In this document: positions 1-5,122 of the stretch, piece by piece | Layout: each line of letters begins with the position of its first letter | How positions within the stretch are numbered: the stretch's first letter is position 1 | Source: JBEINZ01 sp040377825 | GTDB lineage: Bacteria > Pseudomonadota > Alphaproteobacteria > Rhizobiales > Ancalomicrobiaceae | NCBI GenBank assembly: GCA_040377825.1 | Contig: JBEINZ010000216.1 | Location: 1 to 5,307, forward strand | DNA: 5,307 bases | Reading direction: 5' to 3' | Translations under genes and position numbers: made by a program | The notes under the pieces: model-generated | What the model was told of the DNA's origin: nothing | Databases searched by the model: none | Seen by the model: the letters and a program-made list of their open reading frames with translations, nothing else

Positions 1-1
1 G

Positions 2-445
2 ATCCCGGTGTTCTTCGCGCTCTACAAGGTGCTGTTCGTCACCATCGAGATGCGGCAAGCTCCATTCTATGGCTGGGTGCTCGACCTTGCATCGCCCGAC
101 CCGACGTCGATCTTCAATCTCTTCGGACTCTTGCCCTTTACGCCGCCGCATGCGCTGATGATCGGCGTCTGGCCGCTTATCATGGGCGTCACGATGTTCG
201 TGCAGATGAAGCTCAATCCGGCCCCGCCGGACCCGACGCAGAAGCTGCTGTTCGACTGGATGCCGCTGCTCTTCACCTTCATGCTCGCTTCGTTCCCGGC
301 CGGCCTCGTGATCTATTGGGCCTGGAACAACCTGCTCTCGATCCTGCAGCAGGCATACATCATGAAAAAGAACGGCGTGAAGATCGAGCTGTGGGACAAT
401 ATCCGCGGGATGTTGCCGAAGAAGGCCGAGAAACCGAGCGGATGA
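2..445 (+). CDS. yidC: YidC membrane protein insertase, C-terminal part (5' end outside window)
   Basis: YidC inserts and folds inner-membrane proteins, alone or with the Sec translocon. The window holds the last 147 residues, so the large periplasmic domain and the first membrane segments are missing. The fragment opens inside a membrane helix (IPVFFALYKVLF) and runs into the family-typical EMRQAPF, like VELRQAPF in E. coli. A loop with DLASPDP follows, then a membrane segment at about residues 51-68 of the fragment (PLIMGVTMFVQMKLNP). A closing hydrophobic pair spans about 83-115 (MPLLFTFMLASFPAGLVIYW, then NNLLSILQQ). The tail after residue 121 is short and basic (KKNGVKIE, PKKAEKP), as expected on the cytoplasmic side. 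It ends with TGA, 61 bases before engB on the same strand, so the two may be co-transcribed. The reading frame is open from base 2. Identification is by recalled family motifs and is firm. Confidence 0.96.
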   Translation: MPVFFALYKVLFVTIEMRQAPFYGWVLDLASPDPTSIFNLFGLLPFTPPHALMIGVWPLIMGVTMFVQMKLNPAPPDPTQKLLFDWMPLLFTFMLASFPAGLVIYWAWNNLLSILQQAYIMKKNGVKIELWDNIRGMLPKKAEKPSG

Positions 446-491
446 TGCGCGCGACGCGGAATTGCATCGCGCGCCGTCGCCGGCGGGTTTC

Positions 492-496
492 GGGAG
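492..496 (+). promoter_or_regulatory. Ribosome binding site of engB
   Basis: GGGAG lies 10 bases before the ATG at 507. It favours that start over an in-frame TTG at 462, which would add 15 residues (MHRAPSPAGFGSACP) that do not resemble an EngB N-terminus. The spacing is slightly long, so this is moderate evidence. Confidence 0.5.
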
Positions 497-506
497 TGCC
501 TGCCCG

Positions 507-1235
507 ATGACCGATGATGAATTCGATGCGGCCGCTGCCGCGCGACAAGAGCGTATGCGGCTTCTGTTCGCCCGACCCTGGGTCTTTATGAAGCCCTGCG
601 CGAGCCTCGCTGATCTGCCGCCGGCCGACGAGGGCGTCGAGGTGGCGTTCGCGGGGCGTTCGAATGTCGGAAAATCGAGCTTGATCAATGCCGTACTCGG
701 TCAACACGGACTCGCCCGCACATCCAACACGCCTGGCCGCACCCAGCAGCTCAACTATTTCGTCCCTGGCGAAGTCAACGACGACTCCAAGAAAAAGGCC
801 CGCGCGACCAGCGGCGCCCCGCGCGCCGGGGTCGACGTCGATCTGTCGGTTGTGGACATGCCCGGTTATGGCTTCGCGCAAGCACCCAAGCGCGACGTGG
901 AAGCCTGGACGCGGCTCGTGTTCGACTACCTACGCGGCCGTCCGAACTTGCGGCGGGTCTATCTCCTGATCGATGCCCGCCATGGCATCAAACCGAATGA
1001 CACGGAAGTCCTCGACCTGCTGGACAAGGCGGCCGTGTCTTATCAGGTCGTTCTGACCAAGACCGACAAAATCGCCGAGGATGCCGATGGCGCGGCGATA
1101 GTCAAGCTTATCGCCACGACAACGGAAGCGATCCGCAAGCGCCCCGCCTCGCATCCGGAGGTGCTCGCGACCTCCTCGGACAAAGCCTGGGGCATCGAGC
1201 GGCTGCGCGAGGAAATCGCTGGGCTTGCGGTGTAA
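507..1235 (+). CDS. engB: Ribosome biogenesis GTP-binding protein EngB (YihA/YsxC family)
   Basis: EngB is an essential-type TRAFAC GTPase that acts in late assembly of the large ribosomal subunit and is also linked to cell division. The start at 507 gives 242 residues. The GTPase motifs are complete and in order: G1 GRSNVGKS (50-57), G2 in NTPGRTQ (Thr75), G3 DMPG (117-120), G4 TKTD (184-187) and a G5-like ATSSDKAWGI (221-230). The stretch FDYLRGRPNLRRVYLLIDARHGIKPND (139-165) is the usual EngB core. The protein is longer than the roughly 200-210 residues common in the family. The extra length lies in an N-terminal lead of about 20 residues and in a polar, lysine/arginine-rich insertion at about 89-111, between G2 and G3. 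It follows yidC by 61 bases, an arrangement I recall from other alphaproteobacteria. The family call is secure; the effect of the insertion is unknown. Confidence 0.96.
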   Translation: MTDDEFDAAAAARQERMRLLFARPWVFMKPCASLADLPPADEGVEVAFAGRSNVGKSSLINAVLGQHGLARTSNTPGRTQQLNYFVPGEVNDDSKKKARATSGAPRAGVDVDLSVVDMPGYGFAQAPKRDVEAWTRLVFDYLRGRPNLRRVYLLIDARHGIKPNDTEVLDLLDKAAVSYQVVLTKTDKIAEDADGAAIVKLIATTTEAIRKRPASHPEVLATSSDKAWGIERLREEIAGLAV

Positions 1236-1261
1236 TCGGCATCTCGTATCCGTCGCCGGCG

Positions 1262-1290
1262 TTGCTCATAACCGCACAAGCAGCTATGAG
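1262..1290 (+). promoter_or_regulatory. Possible sigma70-type promoter for argB (weak)
   Basis: TTGCTC (1262-1267) and TATGAG (1285-1290) are separated by 17 bases. The -10 box matches TATAAT at four of six positions and the -35 box matches TTGACA at three of six. A start about seven bases downstream would put the hairpin at 1298-1322 at the very 5' end of the argB message. This is a visual match only; such matches arise easily by chance. Confidence 0.25.
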
Positions 1291-1337
1291 CCTATCCCGT
1301 TCGGATCGAAGTGATCCGAACGACAAGGACTGGCTCA
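1287..1337. repeat. Nested inverted repeat (strong hairpin) between engB and argB
   Basis: Two 10-base arms pair perfectly: CGTTCGGATC (1298-1307) and GATCCGAACG (1313-1322), around a GAAGT loop. An outer perfect pair, TGAGCC (1287-1292) and GGCTCA (1332-1337), encloses it. No T-run follows, so it is not a classical intrinsic terminator, though it may still protect the 3' end of the engB message. With the hairpin at 1351-1400 it probably forms one dispersed intergenic repeat. That reading is an inference from its structure and position; genome copies cannot be seen here. Confidence 0.65.
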
Positions 1338-1350
1338 AGTTAATGGATCT

Positions 1351-1400
1351 GGAGCAATTCCTATCAATCGGATGATTCCATCCGATCAGCAAATGCTTTA
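1351..1400. repeat. Probable dispersed intergenic palindromic repeat
   Basis: The core is a perfect 8-base inverted repeat, ATCGGATG (1367-1374) and CATCCGAT (1379-1386), with the four-base loop ATTC. Imperfect outer arms flank it: GAGCAATT on the left and AAATGCTTTA on the right. A GGAGCAATTCCTATC-type left end followed by an ATCGGATG/CATCCGAT hairpin resembles short palindromic elements I recall from intergenic regions of Hyphomicrobiales. I cannot confirm other copies from this window. It ends about 45 bases before the argB start and would lie in the leader of any transcript begun upstream. Confidence 0.55.
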
Positions 1401-1433
1401 AGAGAAACGCCGCGCCCTCTACGCTGCCGTGCC

Positions 1434-1437
1434 GGAG
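1434..1437 (+). promoter_or_regulatory. Ribosome binding site that sets the argB start
   Basis: GGAG sits six bases before the ATG at 1444. This spacing favours the ATG over an in-frame GTG at 1429, which lies upstream of this site and has no purine-rich sequence at suitable distance. Confidence 0.6.
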
Positions 1438-1443
1438 CCCGCC

Positions 1444-2358
1444 ATGTCCGAACCCACCGCCACGAGCCCCAACTCCGAAGAGCAATTGATCGCCGAAGCC
1501 GAGATCCTGTCCAAGGCGCTGCCCTATATGCTGCGCTACGACGACAAAACGGTCGTGGTGAAGTTCGGCGGCCACGCAATGGGCGATGCGGCGCTCGGCC
1601 GGGCCTTCGCGGAAGATATCACGCTGTTGAAGCTCTCCGGCGTGAACCCGGTCGTCGTTCACGGCGGCGGGCCGCAGATCAACGCGATGCTCGATAAGCT
1701 CGGCATTCGCTCGGAATTCGCGGCGGGCATGCGGATTACCGATCGCAAAACGGTTGAAGTCGTCGAAATGGTCCTCGCCGGCTCGATCAACAAGGAAATC
1801 GTGCAAACCATCGGCAAAGCCGGTGGCCGCGCCATCGGCCTGACCGGCAAGGACGGTAACATGGTGACCGTCACGCGCCTCACGCGGACCGTGGCCGATC
1901 CGGACTCCAACATCGAGAAGATCATCGATCTCGGGTTCGTCGGCGAGCCGAAAACCGTGAGGACCGAGGTGCTCGAGGTCCTGAAGAAGTCGGAGATCAT
2001 TCCGGTCATCGCGCCGGTCTCCACGGGGGAAGACGGCGAGACCTACAATGTCAATGCCGATACCTTCGCGGGCGCGATCGCCGGCGCGCTCGGCGCCACG
2101 CGGCTTCTATTCCTGACCGATGTCCCCGGCGTGCTCGATGCCGACAAAAAGCTCATCAAGGAGCTGAACCGCGCCGAGGCGCTTCGCCTCATTCAAAATG
2201 GCACCATCTCCGGCGGCATGATCCCGAAGGTGGAAACCTGCCTGGAAGCGCTCGACCGTGGCGTCGAAGGTGTCGTCATTCTCAACGGCAAGGTGCCGCA
2301 CGCGGTGCTGCTGGAGCTCTTTACGGAGCACGGGGCTGGCACGCTCATCACGCAATAA
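1444..2358 (+). CDS. argB: N-acetylglutamate kinase (arginine biosynthesis)
   Basis: ArgB phosphorylates N-acetyl-L-glutamate with ATP, the second step of arginine synthesis, in the cytoplasm. The ATG at 1444 gives 304 residues; a GTG at 1429 would add five. Amino acid kinase motifs run in order: VVVKFGGHAMGD (37-48, with the ATP-contacting Lys40), VVVHGGGPQIN (70-80), GMRITD (95-100), LAGSINKEIV (111-120), TYNVNADTFAGAIAGAL (200-216), FLTDVPGVLD (223-232) and SGGMIPKV (256-263). The segment before the core (EEQLIAEAEILSKALPYMLRY, about 12-32) matches the extra N-terminal helix of hexameric, arginine-inhibited kinases, so feedback inhibition by arginine is likely. It stands 208 bases after engB and 131 before the next gene, with no other arginine gene in view. 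Nothing appears missing or broken. Confidence 0.97.
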   Translation: MSEPTATSPNSEEQLIAEAEILSKALPYMLRYDDKTVVVKFGGHAMGDAALGRAFAEDITLLKLSGVNPVVVHGGGPQINAMLDKLGIRSEFAAGMRITDRKTVEVVEMVLAGSINKEIVQTIGKAGGRAIGLTGKDGNMVTVTRLTRTVADPDSNIEKIIDLGFVGEPKTVRTEVLEVLKKSEIIPVIAPVSTGEDGETYNVNADTFAGAIAGALGATRLLFLTDVPGVLDADKKLIKELNRAEALRLIQNGTISGGMIPKVETCLEALDRGVEGVVILNGKVPHAVLLELFTEHGAGTLITQ

Positions 2359-2416
2359 GATGTCGTTGCGACAATTCGGCACTGGCAGCGCCGTTCAGAG
2401 CCCGAATTTGCATGTC

Positions 2417-2447
2417 TTGACGCACCATCAACCATGTCACTGATAGG
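2417..2447 (+). promoter_or_regulatory. Possible promoter upstream of the HAD hydrolase gene
   Basis: CTTGACG (2416-2422) matches the well-conserved alphaproteobacterial -35 box. The -10 candidate is poor: GATAGG at 2442-2447, 19 bases downstream. The 131-base gap after argB leaves room for a separate promoter, but only the -35 half is convincing. Confidence 0.3.
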
Positions 2448-2489
2448 CTCTTCGGGATCGACTGGTCCCTCGTTTTGATTGGAACCGCC

Positions 2490-3233
2490 ATGTTCATCCC
2501 CGACATCATCGTGCCGCCGCCGAGCGAGGAGGCGATCGGCGACCGGTTTGCCCATGTCGAGACCTGGATCTTCGATCTCGACAACACGCTCTATCCCGCG
2601 CATTCGAACCTCTTCGCGCAGGTGGACACGAAGATCCGCGACTATGTGCAACGACTGCTCAACACGACCCACGAGGATGCCCACCGCGTCCAGCGCGACT
2701 ATTACAAGCGCTACGGCACAACGCTCAGGGGGCTGATGACCGAGCATGGGATCTCGCCGGACGAGTTCCTCGACTATGTCCACGATATCGACCATTCGGC
2801 CCTCGAGCCCGACCTTCGCCTTGGCGCCGCGATCGCGCGGCTGCCGGGCCGCCGCTTCATCATGACCAACGGATCGCGCAAGCACGCCGAAAAGACCGCC
2901 GCGCGACTCGGGATCACGCAGCATTTCGATGATATCTTCGACATCGTGGCCGCGGACCTCCAACCGAAGCCGCAGCGCGTGGCGTATGAACTGTTTCTGG
3001 CCCGTCATGCCATCGAACCCAAGACCGCTGCGATGTTCGAGGATCTCGCGCGCAATCTCGAGGTTCCCCACGCGCTCGGCATGCGAACCGTGCTGGTCGT
3101 GCCGGACGGCACGCGCGAGGTCTTCCGCGACGCTTGGGAACTGGAGGGGCGGGCGGATCCACATATCGAGCATGTGACCGACAGCCTGGCCGTGTTCCTC
3201 GAGACGATCCCGGCGAACGCCCAAGGCCTGTAG
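2490..3233 (+). CDS. HAD-superfamily hydrolase, pyrimidine 5'-nucleotidase-like
   Basis: The ATG at 2490 gives 247 residues; an in-frame TTG at 2475 would add five and is less likely. All four haloacid dehalogenase motifs are present: motif I FDLDNTLYP with nucleophile Asp29 and acid/base Asp31, motif II Thr126 in MTNGS, motif III Lys160 in PKPQ, and motif IV Glu184-Asp185 in MFEDLARNL. The helical insert between motifs I and II (about 40-110, with QRDYYKRYGTTLRGL) is a C1-type cap. DLDNTLYP together with YYKRYGTTLRGL and FEDLARNL recalls the pyrimidine 5'-nucleotidase subfamily (yeast Sdt1-like), which dephosphorylates UMP/CMP-type nucleotides. Substrate assignment in HAD enzymes from sequence is uncertain; other small phosphate esters are possible. 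There is only a weak GGAA before the start. It lies between argB and dapD, but nothing in it points to either pathway. The HAD call is firm, the substrate tentative. Confidence 0.9.
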   Translation: MFIPDIIVPPPSEEAIGDRFAHVETWIFDLDNTLYPAHSNLFAQVDTKIRDYVQRLLNTTHEDAHRVQRDYYKRYGTTLRGLMTEHGISPDEFLDYVHDIDHSALEPDLRLGAAIARLPGRRFIMTNGSRKHAEKTAARLGITQHFDDIFDIVAADLQPKPQRVAYELFLARHAIEPKTAAMFEDLARNLEVPHALGMRTVLVVPDGTREVFRDAWELEGRADPHIEHVTDSLAVFLETIPANAQGL

Positions 3234-3263
3234 AAAATGACGTCCGCGATCGCGGCGGCGCGG

Positions 3264-3291
3264 TTGACTTGCCCCTTCCCCACAGTATCTT
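3264..3291 (+). promoter_or_regulatory. Likely sigma70-type promoter of dapD
   Basis: TTGACT (3264-3269) and TATCTT (3286-3291) are separated by 16 bases. They match the consensus boxes at five and four of six positions. Initiation near 3298 would give a leader of about 28 bases containing the GGAG at 3315. It fits exactly in the gap between the HAD gene and dapD, which supports separate transcription of dapD. This is the best promoter candidate in the window. Confidence 0.55.
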
Positions 3292-3314
3292 CCGCCGACG
3301 TTCGTTTCCCGCCT

Positions 3315-3318
3315 GGAG
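3315..3318 (+). promoter_or_regulatory. Ribosome binding site that sets the dapD start
   Basis: GGAG lies seven bases before the ATG at 3326. The reading frame stays open upstream to 3134, but that extension overlaps the HAD gene and would begin before the likely promoter, so this site decides the start. Confidence 0.7.
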
Positions 3319-3325
3319 ATCCCGA

Positions 3326-4186
3326 ATGACCGCCCCGAACCTCGCCGATATGGCCAAAATCATCGACGCCGCGTTCGAGGCGCGGGCGGAGGTCGATACG
3401 TCGACCAAGGGGCCGGTGCGCGAGGCGGTGGATGAAGCGCTGGCACTGCTCGATAAGGGCGCGGTCCGCGTCGCGGAGAAGACGGCCGACGGCTGGGTCG
3501 TGCATCAATGGCTGAAGAAGGCCGTGTTGCTGTCGTTTCGCCTCAACCCATTCGCGCCGATTTCCGGCGGGCCGGGCGGCTCCACATGGTGGGACAAGGT
3601 GCCCTCGAAATTCGACGGCTGGGGACCGACGGCGTTTGAGCAGGCGGGCTTCCGGGCCGTGCCGGGGGCGATCGTCCGGCGCTCCGCCTATGTGGCGCCG
3701 AGCGTGGTGTTGATGCCGTCCTTCGTCAATCTCGGCGCCTATGTCGATTCCGGAACCATGGTCGATACCTGGGTAACAGTCGGCTCCTGCGCGCAAATCG
3801 GGAAAAACGTCCACCTATCGGGCGGTGTCGGCATCGGCGGCGTGCTCGAGCCGCTACAGGCCGGGCCGACCATCATTGAGGACAATTGCTTCATCGGCGC
3901 GCGGTCCGAGGTGGTCGAGGGCGTGGTGGTCGGGGAGGGCTCGGTCCTCTCGATGGGCGTTTTCATCGGCGCATCGACCAAGATCGTCGACCGACAGACC
4001 GGCGAGATCCACATGGGACGCGTACCGCCCTATTCGGTCGTGGTTTCCGGTACGCTGCCAGGCAAGGCGGCTGCGGAAGGCTCCAACGGCGCCCCAGCGC
4101 CCAGCCTATACTGCGCTGTGATCGTCAAGAAGGTCGATGCGCAGACACGTTCTAAGACCAGCATCAACGAGTTGCTACGCGACTAA
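3326..4186 (+). CDS. dapD: 2,3,4,5-tetrahydropyridine-2,6-dicarboxylate N-succinyltransferase
   Basis: DapD transfers succinyl from succinyl-CoA to tetrahydrodipicolinate in the succinylase branch of diaminopimelate and lysine synthesis, in the cytoplasm. The ATG at 3326 gives 286 residues, in the usual range for the family (E. coli 274). An N-terminal helical domain (about 1-100, including GAVRVAEK and HQWLKKAVLLSFRLNP at 60-75) precedes a left-handed beta helix of hexapeptide repeats. Highly conserved stretches are NLGAYVDSGTMVDTWVTVGSCAQIGKNVHLSGGVGIGGVLEP (135-176, with Asp141), IGARSEVVEG (190-199) and MGVFIGASTKIVDRQTGEI (210-228). The enzyme is normally a trimer. It is 92 bases after the HAD gene, with a good promoter between, and 936 bases before dapE, which acts two steps later. 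No defect is visible. Confidence 0.97.
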   Translation: MTAPNLADMAKIIDAAFEARAEVDTSTKGPVREAVDEALALLDKGAVRVAEKTADGWVVHQWLKKAVLLSFRLNPFAPISGGPGGSTWWDKVPSKFDGWGPTAFEQAGFRAVPGAIVRRSAYVAPSVVLMPSFVNLGAYVDSGTMVDTWVTVGSCAQIGKNVHLSGGVGIGGVLEPLQAGPTIIEDNCFIGARSEVVEGVVVGEGSVLSMGVFIGASTKIVDRQTGEIHMGRVPPYSVVVSGTLPGKAAAEGSNGAPAPSLYCAVIVKKVDAQTRSKTSINELLRD

Positions 4187-4507
4187 CGCGCCAAGACATC
4201 GCCGGCTGGTCGAAGCTGTCGGGATTCACTGGGGCGGACTTTGAGTTCGGTAGTATAGCGGATTTCCGGTGGATAGGATCCATCTGGTTGGTGCAACATT
4301 TTAATCCGCACGCATTCCGCAAAAGCACAAAGATAACATTCCAATTCCATCGGCAACATTTAAGCTATTTTTAAACGCATTTGCAGACAAGTTAAGTCAA
4401 GCACTGAGACAAAGTCGTCATATTCGCGCAAAGAAACTCGATCAGACTGGTTCAAAGTCGATTTCGCAGATCGCCTTGGAACGCGGAGGCCTCGCCAGGA
4501 GAAAGGA
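4187..4507. other. 321-base gap between dapD and the DUF805 gene, AT-rich in its second half
   Basis: No gene, tRNA or convincing promoter was recognised. The GC content falls along the gap: by hand count, 4321-4380 has 19 G or C in 60 bases. A small hairpin, GGTGGAT (4268-4274) with ATCCATC (4278-4284) and one G-T wobble, lacks a following T-run and so is a weak terminator candidate for dapD at best. The 8-base word CAAAGTCG occurs twice, at 4410-4417 and 4453-4460. The promoter of the DUF805 gene probably lies here, but I could not place it. Confidence 0.6.
4497..4501 (+). promoter_or_regulatory. Strong ribosome binding site of the DUF805 gene
   Basis: AGGAG lies six bases before the ATG at 4508, the best Shine-Dalgarno match in the window. 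It shows that the short AT-rich reading frame is a translated gene and fixes its start. Confidence 0.75.
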
Positions 4508-5011
4508 ATGAGCATTTCAGGCCTATTCTTTTCATTTGAGGGTAGAATCAGTCGCCTCGCGTTTTGGTTGGGAATACTTGTTATATCTATAATCTTTGTT
4601 TTATCAAATAGCTCATTTGTAATTCTCTGGGGCCGCCGTCAGTTGCCCGACGGAGTCCGCTACGCAGTCCTTGCAGCAATCCTCTTTTGGCCATTCGCCG
4701 CATTACTCGTCAAAAGATTCCACGATCTCGACAAATCCGGCTGGAGAGCGCTCCTGATTTTGATCCCCTTAGTTCAGCTTTGGTTTATAATCGAAGTCTG
4801 TTTTGTTGGCTCAGAGGAGCATCACAATAGATTTGGCCCGAGACGTCCACTTTTTGACGATGACACCGCGATGGTAAATAACGCTCGAGTACGTCGCTTG
4901 ATGGACAAACGGGATTTCTCTGACGGATACATCGCCAATCTAAACAAGGAAAGCACGCAATCGAAACCGAGGAATGCTCCCTCACAACGATTTGGGCGTC
5001 GCGGCGCCTAG
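4508..5011 (+). CDS. DUF805 family inner-membrane protein of unknown function
   Basis: The product has 167 residues and no known biochemical role. DUF805 signatures are present: FSFEGRISRLAFW (8-20), ALLVKRFHDLDKSGWRALL (65-83) followed by IPLVQLWFI, and an SEEHHNRFGP segment (102-111) matching the family's G-x-N-x-F/Y-G-P end. Three hydrophobic stretches, at about 18-40, 50-68 and 80-100, fit membrane helices; the tail after 111 is polar and ends in a basic GRRGA. The tail of about 55 residues goes beyond the minimal domain. The gene is AT-rich for this window: 4561-4620 has 16 G or C in 60 bases, and it uses ATA three times (Ile23, Ile26, Ile28) and TTA (Leu32), codons usually rare in GC-rich genomes. 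I recall DUF805 genes next to dapD/dapE in other Hyphomicrobiales, which would argue against recent arrival. Its tie to lysine or cell-wall synthesis is guesswork. Confidence 0.88.
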   Translation: MSISGLFFSFEGRISRLAFWLGILVISIIFVLSNSSFVILWGRRQLPDGVRYAVLAAILFWPFAALLVKRFHDLDKSGWRALLILIPLVQLWFIIEVCFVGSEEHHNRFGPRRPLFDDDTAMVNNARVRRLMDKRDFSDGYIANLNKESTQSKPRNAPSQRFGRRGA

Positions 5012-5061
5012 AATTTATGGTGTATTGAAACTGCGTAATTTTCGTAACAGGTCTGGTTTCA

Positions 5062-5099
5062 GCCTTCGAACGGATCCCACAGTTATCTTTGACGAAGGC
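5062..5099. repeat. Inverted repeat upstream of dapE
   Basis: GCCTTCG (5062-5068) and CGAAGGC (5093-5099) are perfect 7-base arms separated by 24 bases. The right arm overlaps the TTGACG at 5089-5094, so it could be an operator or merely chance. The loop is long for a stable RNA hairpin. Confidence 0.3.
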
Positions 5100-5116
5100 C
5101 CGCGTCATGATAAATC
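5089..5116 (+). promoter_or_regulatory. Possible dapE promoter close to its start codon
   Basis: TTGACG (5089-5094) is followed after 16 bases by TAAATC (5111-5116), or after 14 bases by the better box GATAAA (5109-5114). Either would start transcription within a few bases of the dapE ATG, giving a message with almost no leader. The -35 box is good (five of six), while the -10 box or its spacing is poor. Confidence 0.3.
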
Positions 5117-5122
5117 AAAGCC

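Noticed and set aside
1298..1322. Hairpin after engB as a rho-independent terminator
   Set aside because: The stem is strong, but it is followed by ACAAGGACTGG rather than a T-rich run on either strand, so a repeat or leader structure is the better description.
1108..1806. Minus-strand open frame of 232 codons across the engB-argB gap
   Set aside because: It overlaps two firm genes and reads through the hairpin repeats. It shows no family resemblance.
2193..3224. Long open frame of 343 codons on the minus strand
   Set aside because: It lies wholly antisense to argB and the HAD gene, whose catalytic motifs are intact. It resembles no family I know, and GC-rich coding DNA commonly leaves such frames open.
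3134..3325. 64-residue N-terminal extension of DapD
   Set aside because: It overlaps the HAD gene, precedes the likely promoter and has no DapD-like residues. The GGAG-ATG pair at 3315/3326 gives the normal length.
3005..3814. Minus-strand open frame of 269 codons opposite the HAD gene and dapD
   Set aside because: It is antisense to the conserved DapD core and spans the gap with the likely dapD promoter. The translation is rich in Arg, Gly and His with no recognisable domain.
4268..4284. Hairpin after dapD as an intrinsic terminator
   Set aside because: The stem is 7 pairs with a wobble and a 3-base loop. No run of T follows closely, and it lies about 80 bases after the stop codon.
4449..4465. 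GGTTCAAAGTC as the T-arm of a tRNA or a tRNA-derived attachment site
   Set aside because: The bases flanking TTCAAAG do not form a T stem, and no acceptor, D-arm or anticodon arm can be drawn around it.
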